Positions 8,910-18,838 are shown, counted from the first letter of the stretch. The stretch: 64,000 nucleotides of DNA from Pasteuria penetrans (GCF_900538055.1 NZ_UZAC03000001.1:558001-622000), one strand, 5' to 3'. The notes: generated by a model not told the origin, from the letters alone. Translations and numbers: made by a program.

Positions 8910-10106
8910 ATGCTGACGAAAAAGGCCTCTACACAATATGGATCCGGGGACACAAAAAGGAAATGGTCTATATTTCGCTCCCCGTGGGGGGATAGTCTAT
9001 GGAAGAAACGGGGATTATCTGTGTTTCGTTTTCTGGGTACCATTCTCACATTCCCCTTGATTCTATGGAAGAATAGGGTTTATCCCCGTCCACCTCTTAT
9101 TTGCGCGGTATCGTTGTTTCTATCGGTGGCCTTGGGATTGGCAGGTTGTGGTGGGGAAAGGGTAAAGGATTCCACAGTACCGGGACCGATGTCTAAACTC
9201 AAGGTGTCCATGGATTGGACCAGCAATACGAAACACACAGGCCTTTATGTAGCCAAACACAAGGGTTTTTTTCAGAGAGAGGGATTTGATGTCGAATTTT
9301 TGCAAGGACAATTCGTTGCGGCGGATCGGGTTGTAGGCAGCCAACAGGCCGACGTCGGACTCTGCGGGCAAAAGAGCGTTTTTATGGCTCGTAAAAAGGG
9401 TATTCCTATTCGGTCCATTGCAGCCCTTATACAAAACGAGCCCAATGGAATCGGTGTTGCGGAGAAAAGCGGTATTACCCAACTCAAGGATCTCGAGGGG
9501 AAAAAATATGGAACTTATGGGGGGAGTCTCGAATTAGCCATGTTGCAATCCATGATGCGTCAAAAAGGTGCTGATCCAAGTAAGGTAACTGTTGTTGGGT
9601 CGCACGACTTCAGTAGGTCAGCCGCGATCCAACATGGGATTATTGACGCCGCCTGGTTTTATAGGGGATGGGATGGCATAGAGGGGGATGTAAAAAATCA
9701 ACCCGTAAGGATCTTCGATTCTGCAGAATTGGATCCTCGTCTCAATGTTTATGTAACTGTGATCATAGCTAATGAGGAAACGATACAAAAGGACCCGGAG
9801 AAGCTCCGTAAGTTTCTGCGTGCCGCAGGCGATGGTTACCGATATGCTATAGCGCACCCGGAGGAAGCCGCTGATATTCTGATGAAGGAAAATAGGATGT
9901 TGGATAAGGCGGTAGTCAAGGCGAGTCAGCATTATATGGGGCCCCGTTACCAGGCAAATGCTCCTTATTGGGGATTTCAGGATGAAAAACGATGGTCCGA
10001 TTTCAAAGACTATATGGTGGAAAAGGGATTACTGGATCCATCCTTTGATGTGGAAAAATTCTTTACCAATGATCTTCTGGATAAGAGGGAGAATCCCTCC
10101 AGCTAG
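8910..10106 (+). CDS. NMT1/THI5-like ABC substrate-binding lipoprotein, copy 1 (ThiY-like)
   Basis: Extracytoplasmic receptor for the ThiXYZ-like importer, probably binding a formylaminopyrimidine thiamine precursor. The family block KVSMDWTSNTKHTGLYVAKH and KGFFQREGFDVEF is very close to ThiY (DWTPNTNHTGLYVA). A lipobox LAGC (Cys80) follows a hydrophobic stretch at 63-79, so the mature protein should be anchored by diacylglycerol. The start ATG 8910 has AGGTGG 6 nt upstream; 8859 is further upstream in frame without a site. The signal region is unusually long: about 55 residues precede the hydrophobic core and resemble the permease N-terminus, suggesting 5' fusion during duplication. The mature part is about 85% identical by eye to copy 2. 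A terminator follows. Confidence 0.9.
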   Translation: MLTKKASTQYGSGDTKRKWSIFRSPWGDSLWKKRGLSVFRFLGTILTFPLILWKNRVYPRPPLICAVSLFLSVALGLAGCGGERVKDSTVPGPMSKLKVSMDWTSNTKHTGLYVAKHKGFFQREGFDVEFLQGQFVAADRVVGSQQADVGLCGQKSVFMARKKGIPIRSIAALIQNEPNGIGVAEKSGITQLKDLEGKKYGTYGGSLELAMLQSMMRQKGADPSKVTVVGSHDFSRSAAIQHGIIDAAWFYRGWDGIEGDVKNQPVRIFDSAELDPRLNVYVTVIIANEETIQKDPEKLRKFLRAAGDGYRYAIAHPEEAADILMKENRMLDKAVVKASQHYMGPRYQANAPYWGFQDEKRWSDFKDYMVEKGLLDPSFDVEKFFTNDLLDKRENPSS

Positions 10107-10119
10107 GTACCATGCAGTT

Positions 10120-10146
10120 GGACCAAACCGTGGTCCGTTTTTTTTT
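10120..10146 (+). terminator. Rho-independent terminator after binding-protein copy 1
   Basis: Stem GGACCA / TGGTCC with a 5-nt loop, then G and nine T residues, 13 bp after the stop of the first intact binding-protein gene. It separates that gene from copy 2, which must have its own promoter. Confidence 0.85.
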
Positions 10147-10868
10147 ACCCTGTCTTTTCCATTTTTGGGAAGCGTGATACGATGAAACGGACCCTGCAAA
10201 CCTGTATCGATTACGATCTGTGGAAACGTGGTTCAGGTTGTGGGGGGCAGGTCGTTTCTGGATTTTCGAAACTGGGTTGGTAAGGTGGCGGGTTCTCTAC
10301 CTCTTGGCGTTTTTGGGATAGGGGGTGGCTTTAGGAAAGGATGTGGGCCCCTCCCTTTCATGTGGTGTGTGGGAATCGGGTTCGCATCCGAATGAGTGTG
10401 TGCATTCATCGAGTAGGGATGGCATTTCAGCCAACCCTCTAGTTTTGTCCCTGTCCTATTTTTCCCGCTTGTCCCTGGGGCATAAGCATCTGTTTTTTTC
10501 GATCCATGAACTGATTTGCAGTAGGCATCCACATTTACGGTTCTAGTTTCGCATGTTTTTTTGTAGGACCACTATTCCATAATCTACCCTAATACTTATG
10601 GAGAATTCGTATTGGTGTTCTCTTTATCACTTATCGTAGGATCTATTTCAGAGGAAAAGCGTATCTACAGAGATTTAGGGGACCCGATGGATTCCCAGCC
10701 ATGTTCTGAAGAAAACCCTGGATAGGGTATTCTATCCCGTGAGGGAAAGGAATGGGAAGCCCGCAGGTGAATTACGCATGGGGGATCCACAAGTTTTTCG
10801 CATATTATGCTTTAAAAACATGGGTATATCCATCTACTAATTCTATAATTTGGTAAAGGCGTGACAAA
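10147..10868. other. Intergenic spacer: mosaic of repeat fragments
   Basis: Contains a short repeat A-like piece (GCATCCGAATGAGTGTGTGC near 10385), then on the minus strand a group II intron domain VI scrap (10412-10437; AGAGGGTTGGCTGAAATGCC), then the duplicated module CCTATTTTTCCCGCTTGTCC also found upstream of copy 1. No gene is supported. Confidence 0.5.
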
Positions 10869-12083
10869 ATGCCAAAAAAAAAGTCTCCCCTACAACATAG
10901 ACCCGGGTACGTAATGAAAAAATGGCTTATGTTTTGTTCTTTGTGGAGGAATAGTTCATGGAGGAGACGAAGATGGTCCACATTTTGTTTTCTATTGGGT
11001 AGCGTTTTCACATCCTCCTCGACTTCACGGAAAAATGGGAAAGGGTGTTCCAACAGTGTTTATCCCCGTTCCCTTCTTGTTTGCGCGGCATCGTTGTTTT
11101 TATCGATGGCCTTGGGGTTGGCAGGTTGCGGTGAGGAAAAGGTAAAGGATTCCACAGCACCAGGACAAGTTTCTAAACTTAAGGTGTCCATGGATTGGAC
11201 TATCAATACGGCTCACACAGGCCTGTATGTAGCTAAACATAAGGGTTTTTTTCAGAGGGAGGGATTTGATGTCGAATTTCTGAAGGGGCAATTCGTTGCG
11301 GCAGATCGGATCGTGGGTAGCCAACAGGCTGATGTCGGTCTCTGCGGGCAAAAGAGCGTTTTTATGGCCCGTAAAAGGGGTGTTCCTATTCGGTCCATCG
11401 CAACCCTTATGCAAAATAATCCTAATGGAATCACCGTTGCGAAGAAAAGTAGTATTACCCAACTCAAGGATCTCGAGGGAAAAAAATACGGAGCTTATGG
11501 GGGAAGTCTCGAGTTAGCCATGTTGCAATCCTTAATGCGTCAAGCAGGTGCTGATCCAAGTAAGGTAACTGTGGTCGATGCGCATGATTTCAGTAAATCA
11601 GCTGCGATTCACCAGGGGGTTATCGACGCTGCTTGGCTTTATAAGGGATGGGATGGCATAGAGGGGGATGTGAAAAATCGACCCTTAAGGATCTTCGATA
11701 TTGCGGAATTGGATCCACGTCTCAATGTTTATGCAACTGTAATCATAGCTAATGAGGGGACGACACAGAAGGATCCAGAAAGGCTCCGTAAGTTTCTGCG
11801 TGCTGCAGGCGACGGTTACCGATATGCTATTGCACACCCGGAGGAAGCCGCTGATATTCTGATGAAGGAAAATAGGATGTTGGATAAGGCAGTAGTAAAG
11901 GCAAGCCAACATTATATGGTGTCCCACTACCAAGCTAACGCCCCCTACTGGGGATTTCAGGATAAAAAGCGATGGTCTGACTTCAAGGACTATATGGTGG
12001 AAAAGGGATTACTGGATCCATCCTTTGATGTGGAAAAAGCCTTTACTAACGATTTCTTGGATAGGAAGGGGTCGTTCTCCTAA
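10869..12083 (+). CDS. NMT1/THI5-like ABC substrate-binding lipoprotein, copy 2 (ThiY-like)
   Basis: Second intact paralogue of the thiamine-precursor receptor, 404 aa. It keeps the block KVSMDWTINTAHTGLYVAKH, the KGFFQREGFDVEFLKGQFVA segment and lipobox LAGC (about residue 86) in a long N-terminal region. It differs from copy 1 by scattered substitutions (for example VVDAHDFSKSAA against VVGSHDFSRSAA), with very few in the ligand-domain core, so both are probably under selection. ATG 10869 has only a weak AAAGGCG ribosome site. Spacing between equivalent points of copies 1 and 2 is 1,980 bp, showing a tandem duplication that included upstream DNA. No clear terminator follows, only AACTAGTTTTTTT. 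Confidence 0.9.
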   Translation: MPKKKSPLQHRPGYVMKKWLMFCSLWRNSSWRRRRWSTFCFLLGSVFTSSSTSRKNGKGCSNSVYPRSLLVCAASLFLSMALGLAGCGEEKVKDSTAPGQVSKLKVSMDWTINTAHTGLYVAKHKGFFQREGFDVEFLKGQFVAADRIVGSQQADVGLCGQKSVFMARKRGVPIRSIATLMQNNPNGITVAKKSSITQLKDLEGKKYGAYGGSLELAMLQSLMRQAGADPSKVTVVDAHDFSKSAAIHQGVIDAAWLYKGWDGIEGDVKNRPLRIFDIAELDPRLNVYATVIIANEGTTQKDPERLRKFLRAAGDGYRYAIAHPEEAADILMKENRMLDKAVVKASQHYMVSHYQANAPYWGFQDKKRWSDFKDYMVEKGLLDPSFDVEKAFTNDFLDRKGSFS

Positions 12084-12239
12084 CTAGTTTTTTTCTGTCT
12101 CTGCGAGCACCAGAAATAGTGGATTGGGGGGCATGAACCATGGAGACGGGGAAGAAAGCAGAACATAGTATTTTGAATTATAAAATTAATGTTTTTTATA
12201 TTTTTCCTTGGGGTTCTGTGTGTCGTTGTGTCCTATGGG

Positions 12240-12420
12240 GGGTTTCCCGAAATCGGTAGATGGGGTTGAATGGCCTAGCTTTGGACCACGGCCAACGCAC
12301 AGTCTGAGATGAGGAGAGATGATCGTAAGGTTGGCGAATTGTGTCCGTCCAGGGACGATGTCAAGAAGCTGGGAGTATTGGATGCATGGTTCTAGGTTGA
12401 GCATAAAACGGTGGAACCTA
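12240..12420 (+). mobile_element. Group II intron remnant (internal segment)
   Basis: Matches the intron at the right edge of the window read on its minus strand: both have GGGGTTGAATGG, then GGACCA with CCAACGCACAGTCTGA / CCAACGTACAATCCGA, then AGAGATGATCGT. Here the segment is isolated, with no domain V and no reverse transcriptase. Identified by comparison of the two copies only. Confidence 0.55.
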
Positions 12421-12739
12421 GGGGATAGATGAGGTATCTATTGCCAAATTTGAATCCAAGCTAAAGCAAAACCTATACAAGACAGGGAACCGAATGAATG
12501 CAGGGTCCTATTTTCTACTAGGAACCCTCCCTGGTATAATGGTACTGATCGGTACAGTAGAAGCGGGTCCCCCGTGGGGGAAATAGGAAAACAGTTCGAA
12601 GGGATTCAAAGTTTGGGATGCAACTATTTATCATTATGGCTAGGGGTTCCCATGCAAACGATGTCTCTAGGAGGAAATCGGGGAAGACTAAGAAACGGGG
12701 GGAAACTAGGTGTCCCCCCGTTTTCCGTTCTTACCCTAG

Positions 12740-12967
12740 TTATCCCGTTGTTCGTTTCTTTATTGTACGCAATATCCACAAACGGGCTAGGAAAAACATG
12801 ATTGTCTGGATGCTTAAAAATACAGTAATTACTTGCACTGTGGAAAGCGACACAACCGACCAAGTTTTGTTCCCCGCTTTTTCCCCTTCATCCAGGAGGA
12901 TTACTTGTTGTACCCCTCGTGTCCCATAGTACAACGTGCAGATTGTCAGGAAAAAAGCTAAAAGCAA
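12740..12967 (-). CDS. Hypothetical small membrane protein
   Basis: A 75-codon minus-strand frame starting with TTG encodes two hydrophobic segments (residues 1-13 and about 42-65) with a KKR C-terminus. No ribosome site is evident, and it opposes other open frames in a decayed region. It lies 36 bp downstream of another small membrane frame on the same strand and may be a remnant of a once longer gene. I do not recognise a family. Confidence 0.25.
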   Translation of the reverse strand: MLLAFFLTICTLYYGTRGVQQVILLDEGEKAGNKTWSVVSLSTVQVITVFLSIQTIMFFLARLWILRTIKKRTTG

Positions 12968-13003
12968 AGGGGAAAAGAAAATATAGAAAATTTGGACTGT
13001 GAT

Positions 13004-13177
13004 TTATTTTTGTAAATTTTGTATAGAAAAATCCATTCTTAATAGATTATGAAACCGTTGCCGTTGGTCCTCCATATCGGTATAAATTCGAAGCCATAGG
13101 GAGTTACTAGCAATGGCAACAAGGATAAGGCAAATGGTTGGCATGGCGAGCAGACAGGGAAATAGGAACCGTTTCAT
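13004..13177 (-). CDS. Hypothetical small N-terminally anchored protein
   Basis: 57-aa frame, MKRFLFPCLLAMPTICLILV at the N-terminus forming one membrane segment, then a hydrophilic stretch ending DFSIQNLQK. ATG 13177 has AAGGGA 5 nt upstream, which decides it over ATG 13201. The single N-terminal helix followed by a short polar part recalls minor pseudopilins or competence proteins, but nothing specific supports that. It could be a truncated gene. Confidence 0.35.
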   Translation of the reverse strand: MKRFLFPCLLAMPTICLILVAIASNSLWLRIYTDMEDQRQRFHNLLRMDFSIQNLQK

Positions 13178-13400
13178 TTTGGTCCCTTTGACTGCCATCA
13201 TGGATTATATGATTTGCCCCTTTGTTTGTGGGAGTAGTCCTTTGGGAATCCGGCAATGAACTGGTATGGAACACTAGAGAATGAAAAGTTGAGAAATTCA
13301 TTGCACCCTGCTTCGATATATAATTGACATTCCGAAACTTTCGAATACTAGGATTCCGTAGGTCTAGTAATTTTGAGTACACCTTATTCCCCAGTAGGGG

Positions 13401-14014
13401 ACGGTCAGATCTTTCTGTACGGAACCTCCATACGTCAAAAAACCCGCTCCAGTAAGGAGAAGGGTTTTATTTGTTTAAAAATGTTAATTGGGAATCCAAC
13501 CCGAACCCTTGTATCTATCTTTCTCTATACCTTTCAGGCCTCATTGGGTATGATTTAATATATATTCATAGATGCATTTATATTATTATTTTTATTTGAT
13601 AATTATGAATATGATACAAGGATTGCCCCTATCGTGTCAGATTCAGATGATGATGATCCCCATAATGTGTACTTGTGAGGCCTGTAAAACCTTGTTGGGG
13701 GTTCCGGGGACGGTCAGATCTTTCTGTACGGAACCTCCATACGTCAAAAAACCCGCTCCAGTAAGGAGAAGGGTTTTATTTGTTTAAAAATGTTAATTGG
13801 GAATCCAACCCGAACCCTTGTATCTATCTTTCTCTATACCTTTCAGGCCTCATTGGGTATGATTTAATATATATTCATAGATGCATTTATATTGTTATTT
13901 TTATTTGATAATTATGAATATGATACAAGGATTGCCCCTATCGTGTCAGATTCAGATGATGATGATCCCCATAATGTGTACTTGTGAGGCCTGTAAAACC
14001 TTGTTGGGGGTTCC
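13401..14014 (+). repeat. Tandem 309-bp direct duplication with embedded terminator
   Basis: ACGGTCAGATCTTTCTGTAC begins at 13401 and again at 13710. The two units differ by almost nothing (for example ATTATTATT against ATTGTTATT in the TATATT tract). Each holds a hairpin AAAACCCGCTCC...GGAGAAGGGTTTT plus T-rich tail. An inverted third, partial copy with a perfect stem is at about 22375-22500. The near identity shows the duplication is recent. Confidence 0.9.
13437..13475 (+). terminator. Rho-independent terminator in the 309-bp repeat (first unit)
   Basis: AAAACCCGCTCC / GGAGAAGGGTTTT stem-loop followed by ATTTGTTT. The identical structure recurs 309 bp downstream at about 13746-13784, and a stronger version in opposite orientation is at 22425-22456. 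It probably once ended a gene that is no longer recognisable. Confidence 0.65.
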
Positions 14015-14503
14015 CAAAGGCCTGGTAACACTTGCACACTTGCATTGCAGTGTTAGGGATTCCGTCCCTTCCATTAGACCCAGGGGATTGGGAAGTTCCA
14101 CTGGCACCCATATCATACCCCGGTGGTGTATCAGACCTTGTGGAACCTAGGGAGAGACCAGCGGGAAATCGCTAACAGCTGCGATATCCGGATCAGGACT
14201 GGGCCTAAATTGTACAGACCCTTGCGCGGGGAATCCGAAACCCAGGGAGGCAGTGGCACCTGTTTTCGGAGATCCTTGTATACTCATGGGACCTTGATAA
14301 ACCGGGGGACCAACAGGGGTACCCACAGTGACGCCCCCGGAATCTAATCGAACCTACATTCAGGAATTCCGTACATCACCTACGGGATCCCCTAGATTCT
14401 TCCCCCGAGGGGATCAGGAATGTGGGCTAAGAGGACACCGGGGAATCTGGTACGGTGGTAAGCCGGATACCACCAGGACGTATCAAACCATTGTAGCCAT
14501 TTT
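14015..14503. other. Decayed proline/glycine-codon-rich region
   Basis: Short open frames on the plus strand (14123-14347, 14328-14519) are rich in Gly, Pro, Thr and Arg but lack ribosome sites and family motifs. I read it as remains of a low-complexity gene next to the transposase. Confidence 0.35.
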
Positions 14504-16540
14504 CTATAACAAAAGCTGATTATGCCGTATCCATAATAGCCCATTGCAACATTCAATAGTTTGTTTTGCCAACGAGGCGAGGATGTTCCCCAATTCTTGG
14601 CAATCTCCTTTCCATCCCTTTATACATATCTCCATAAGACTCCGACAGTTTTTCTCGACACGCCCTATTCTAAACTCAAAACATTTTTCCTTATCAGAAA
14701 TTTCTTCATCAGGGATTAGATCCCCTTCCTTGAATGGGAAAATAAGGGGGGATTTTTCCATCCTCAGTCCAGCTATGTGGGCTGCTCTCTCTTGTTCCTC
14801 TGTGCTGCGAAATCCACCTTTCCAATCAGCCCAGCGGCTTATGAGCCTATTCATACTCTCAATCCTGTTAGTATTCAATAAAACCCTAATAATTTCTGGA
14901 TTACTAAAAAACTTGACAACATTCGTATGTGATTCTATATTTACACATAAGTATTCTATAGCGTCTTTCATTTCACCACCGTAGGTGGACTCGAGGGCGG
15001 ACTTGAGAAGCCCAAATCTTTCCCAAACCTCTTCCTTGGTGGTGCCTTTTAAGACCCAGTAAGCTGCCTTCAAAAACACCGATCCCAATGGTCCTTTCAA
15101 ACATTTCGGGATCTTTTTTCCTAGGTTACGAGTGAGGTGGACACCGCAGTAATGCAGCTCGGCTTGCGGAAATATCTTATCTCGTAAACCGGCGAACGAC
15201 CGATGACGGTCGCTCAACATTAACTCCACATTCTTTGTAGAGAAACCCCGCTTCACCAGTTCCCCAACAAGCAGGGCATAATTGTCGGTAGATTCACTGT
15301 CCACGCTCTTACAACCCAAATATACCAGCTTGATGCCCTCGTCATCTATGAAGATCCCGAGGGCTGTAAGTACGGGTTTTCCCCGTTTACGCTTCTTTTT
15401 CCTCTTACCCTTATGGGTGATGATGTCAGTGTGATCATAGGAGGCATCCAACATGATGCCAAAACATTTGTAACCGCTCAAATCCTGGTTACCAAAAGAA
15501 TCTAGCCTGTTATAAAGAGGTTGGATATGGGATTTTAGAGTGGATGGTGAGATCTCGATACCCCTTGCCTCATACAAGAGTTCGGATATACTCTGAAATG
15601 ATATGCCTCTTATCCAAGAACCTTCCACTAATTTGAGATCACGATATCCCAAAATACCCGAATCGCCAATCATTTGAGTGGTAACGGCCTCACGCAATTG
15701 AGGAATGCGTATTTTCAACCCGTTTCGTTCACGAAGGGTGAACCCATTACGAGAGTTTCCAGGCATCATTTCATGGTTATACCATTGCTCAAAACACAAA
15801 CCTAGCTCTATAGCGTGCTTTAAACCGTTTGTACAAAACTCCTCTTCAATATCATCCACCCTATGATTCGTTAGTGGGGTTCTGATGAACGTAGAGAGAA
15901 ACATCCTTGTTGATTGTTTGGGATATGTAGTAATAAACTGGTGCATTCGAACAGCTATGTCGTTATCCCCTAAACAAATTTTAGCGGCTTTTGCCAGGTG
16001 GGAAGCTATCTCACGTTCCTCCTTAGACACTGTTATGTCGTCTGATCCATAGATTGCATCTGTAGATAATATCCTTAAGAGCTTTTGGTCTCTCTTCCAT
16101 AGTACCGCTGCTCTCTCCCCCTGGGCTTTGGATCCCCCCTTCTTAGCGTTGTTTTCCTCCTTTTGTTCTTTCAATGACTCATTGTTGGGCTTTGGACACC
16201 ATTTTGCAATAGGGTCCTCCCCCTCTTTCGACTGTTGCTGTTCAAAACCCTGTTTACGATCATTGGGCCGGGAGGGGGGTGCTCCCTCACCACGTTCGAA
16301 TTCCTCTGACAACGCGCAGAGGGATTCTCTTACTTTCCTAACTCTATCCCTTTGTTCAACAGGAGTAAGCGGGGAATTCTCTATTTCTCTTGCCTCTTCA
16401 ACAATATATTTCAATTGCGTTGGATCCCCGCTGGCTATGAAGTCCCCATAGCTGTACTGCAGAGGTGAAACATGAAAAAGGGGCTGGCTTGACGGGTTGT
16501 CTTTTCGGGAAATTGTGGTACAATGACGTGGAGTGCTCAT
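14504..16540 (-). CDS. Mutator/IS256-type transposase, long N-terminus
   Basis: 678-aa transposase with the IS256/MULE catalytic layout: Asp365 in GIMLDASYDH, Asp444 in LMLSDRHRSF, the C-x2-H block ELHYCGVHLTRNLG (Cys465, His468) and Glu561 in NTNRIESMNR. About 360 residues precede the catalytic core, including a polar Glu/Lys-rich region (80-145) and a probable DNA-binding part, TLRERNGLKIRIPQLRE and SPSTLKSHIQPLYNRL. Canonical IS256 enzymes are about 400 aa, so this is clearly longer. A GGGGAGG site lies 5 nt before the ATG. The frame is intact. I could not define terminal inverted repeats, so the element ends remain unknown. Confidence 0.85.
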   Translation of the reverse strand: MSTPRHCTTISRKDNPSSQPLFHVSPLQYSYGDFIASGDPTQLKYIVEEAREIENSPLTPVEQRDRVRKVRESLCALSEEFERGEGAPPSRPNDRKQGFEQQQSKEGEDPIAKWCPKPNNESLKEQKEENNAKKGGSKAQGERAAVLWKRDQKLLRILSTDAIYGSDDITVSKEEREIASHLAKAAKICLGDNDIAVRMHQFITTYPKQSTRMFLSTFIRTPLTNHRVDDIEEEFCTNGLKHAIELGLCFEQWYNHEMMPGNSRNGFTLRERNGLKIRIPQLREAVTTQMIGDSGILGYRDLKLVEGSWIRGISFQSISELLYEARGIEISPSTLKSHIQPLYNRLDSFGNQDLSGYKCFGIMLDASYDHTDIITHKGKRKKKRKRGKPVLTALGIFIDDEGIKLVYLGCKSVDSESTDNYALLVGELVKRGFSTKNVELMLSDRHRSFAGLRDKIFPQAELHYCGVHLTRNLGKKIPKCLKGPLGSVFLKAAYWVLKGTTKEEVWERFGLLKSALESTYGGEMKDAIEYLCVNIESHTNVVKFFSNPEIIRVLLNTNRIESMNRLISRWADWKGGFRSTEEQERAAHIAGLRMEKSPLIFPFKEGDLIPDEEISDKEKCFEFRIGRVEKNCRSLMEICIKGWKGDCQELGNILASLAKQTIECCNGLLWIRHNQLLL

Positions 16541-17500
16541 TTCTTCCTCCCCTTTCGAAAGTATGTTTAGACTTTGGTGGGTTTGAATATCTTAGACAAT
16601 AGGGTGTGAAGTATTTGGGCACTCTTTTGTGTGCGATTTCTGGTCATATCCCACTTTCCGCTGTAAGATTCAAGAGCGGGTAGTCTGTGGTCCCTAAAAA
16701 TTCCCTATTTGCGTCTTTTCGATGAACAATTGTTTTTATGTTTTTAATAAATAGATAGAAATTTATTGTTAAATCATATTGTAAATAGCACAAAAGGCGT
16801 TATAGGGGTGCTTTTTCTCGGAATCGTGGTTAGATATATCTTCAGAATAATTTTATTTTAATCAGGGGGTTTCCTCTGGAGGAATCCATAGGTCAGCAAA
16901 ACGTCCCTCCTACACGAAACGGGAATCTCAGTAGAACCTAAAGCTCCCCCTTTCCCTGTTTTTGGTCTCTGTTTTTGTCTTTAGTCCCTTGATCTTTTGT
17001 TTTGATTCCCTTGTGTTTTTGTTCCTTTCCCCCTGCCCCCTGGCCTAAGCCAGGGGGTTTTCGCGCCCCTACCCCTCCTCCCCCCCAACTCACCGTTGTT
17101 GTTTGTGTTGGCCTGGCCCATTGTGTAATGGAGCCCGGCTTCCCCATCGTGGGGGCTCCAGAATGGCGCTGCTGCATGGCTTTCCTTTATCCCTCCCTGT
17201 GTGTGGGGGGAGGAGGGTTCTTCTATGACTGTCATTGCCCTTATGTAGCCCTGTGCGACCCTATAGTCCTTCTCACTTTTACATACACAATTCCGCTATT
17301 GTCCTTCGGAAACAGTCGATCCTCTACTCAAAAACTCTGTTCCATGATCCCTTCTGGATCCTCCATTCCACGATATGCATGATGATCAACAGGGTTAGAT
17401 GAGATAGAAAAGGGAAATACAAGACAAGAGTGGGGAAATGTATAGAGGACAACCGCTTGGTTTCTGAAATGAAAAACTTAATATAGGAAAGGTTGGTTTT
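16541..17500. other. Non-coding region between two transposase genes
   Basis: AT-rich at 16720-16860, then GC-rich at 17000-17250. It holds one strong terminator (17036-17061). Proline- and glycine-rich frames on both strands at 16938-17382 have no ribosome sites. The divergent transposase genes' promoters and any IS ends should lie here. Confidence 0.5.
17036..17061 (+). terminator. Strong stem-loop terminator
   Basis: Perfect 9-bp stem CCCCCTGGC / GCCAGGGGG with a CTAA loop, followed by TTTT. The gene it once served is not visible; upstream on the plus strand there is no intact frame. Confidence 0.7.
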
Positions 17501-18838
17501 ATGATTCCAATTGACTTGGATATAGACAGAATGGAAAAAAGGATAGAAGAACGTATACAACATTACGAACAGAAAGGATTATCGCTTCAGGAATCCATCC
17601 CCCATGTAGTGGAAGAGATCGAGGAAGATTCTGAATGGGCTCCTGGTCCCATGGGGAGGGCTTATACTTTTATAGCCAATTATCAGTTTAAAAAACAAAT
17701 TTTAGGTGGACGGGAGAAACACCAAAGGGGTCCCGATTTCCCAAAAGTAGACCGAAATGGTTATAAAAAACGTAAAAAACGCACCAGCAAAGGAATTGTG
17801 GTTTACTATGACCCCCAGCCAAGAAAAGGGCATTTCCGATCTGCGGTTACTAAACCCTACAAAAAATATACGAAGTCGTGTATAGATATTCTTTCCTCCT
17901 TACGTAAGGCCGGTATGTCCATAAAAAAAATATCCGAATTGTCGAATGATATTCTGCGATCAAAAATCTCACGCTCCACTGTGTCAAGATTACTTATGGG
18001 ACATCTAAAGGAAGAGAATAGAGGATTCAATGAGGAACCCATAAGAAACCCGCATGAAATTAGGACCGTAAAGGTGGATGCTTACTACAAACCCGTTCGT
18101 GGATTCGGGAAAGTAGCTGTCTATGTCATAAAAGCGAGTAGGAAAAATACATCAGGGATAAAAACAGATGAGGTTTTATCAAGTTTGGTAAATCCCCCCG
18201 AAACAGCTGAAACTTGGTATGAAGCCCTCCAAAATGTTTACGACCGTGGTTTACGGATGGGTCCTGATACCCTTTTTATTGCTGATGGTCATAAGGGAAT
18301 CAGAAAGGCGCTAAGCCAAGTATATCCCGAAGCAGGTTTTCAAGGGTGTCAATTCCACAAAATGGTGAATCTTTACCAGGCCTTCAGAAAGGATAGACCG
18401 AGAAAAAAAGGAGTGAAGTGGGAACCCATCCGAAGCCGGATTTATCAAGACATTTTTCATGTTCTTGACAAAAAAGAAGCCCTTCATGGCTTGATACGCT
18501 TTAGTGATGACTATCAATCCAAGTTGCCCAAGCTCGTTGAAGGTCTATGGGCTTCCTTTGATGATGTGACAACGTATCTCGATTACGACCTAGCGGATGC
18601 TGTTCAAAATCGTACAACGGGTTCCTTAGAGAGAAATCACAGAGAGGCCAGACGTTATACGAATGGAGTGAGCTGTTATCCTACCCTTGATTCATTCCAA
18701 AGGGTGATTGATTCCGTGTATAAAAATTTCAACTTAGAGCAGGCAAAGAAACTTAGTGGGATGGATAATCACTCTGTGTCCGCATGGGGACTGGGAGAAT
18801 TCGCTATCCCTGCCATGTATCCCCTATCTTCACACTAA
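17501..18838 (+). CDS. Mutator/IS256-type transposase, second type
   Basis: 445-aa transposase with catalytic residues Asp193 (VDAYYKPVR), Asp262 (FIADGHKGIRK), the C-x2-H motif GCQFHKMVN (Cys283, His286) and Glu377 (GSLERNHRE). A helix-turn-helix-like region is at about 135-165 (AGMSIKKISELSNDI, ISRSTVSRLL). The N-terminus is an acidic, coiled helix. ATG 17501 is preceded by AGGAAAGG at 8 nt. It is not close to the 14.5 kb or 19.7 kb enzymes beyond the shared catalytic plan. The frame is intact. Terminal repeats were not identified. Confidence 0.83.
   Translation: MIPIDLDIDRMEKRIEERIQHYEQKGLSLQESIPHVVEEIEEDSEWAPGPMGRAYTFIANYQFKKQILGGREKHQRGPDFPKVDRNGYKKRKKRTSKGIVVYYDPQPRKGHFRSAVTKPYKKYTKSCIDILSSLRKAGMSIKKISELSNDILRSKISRSTVSRLLMGHLKEENRGFNEEPIRNPHEIRTVKVDAYYKPVRGFGKVAVYVIKASRKNTSGIKTDEVLSSLVNPPETAETWYEALQNVYDRGLRMGPDTLFIADGHKGIRKALSQVYPEAGFQGCQFHKMVNLYQAFRKDRPRKKGVKWEPIRSRIYQDIFHVLDKKEALHGLIRFSDDYQSKLPKLVEGLWASFDDVTTYLDYDLADAVQNRTTGSLERNHREARRYTNGVSCYPTLDSFQRVIDSVYKNFNLEQAKKLSGMDNHSVSAWGLGEFAIPAMYPLSSH

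Noticed and set aside
14015-14519. Collagen-like gene suggested by Gly/Pro-rich frames
   Set aside because: No regular Gly-x-y pattern in any frame.
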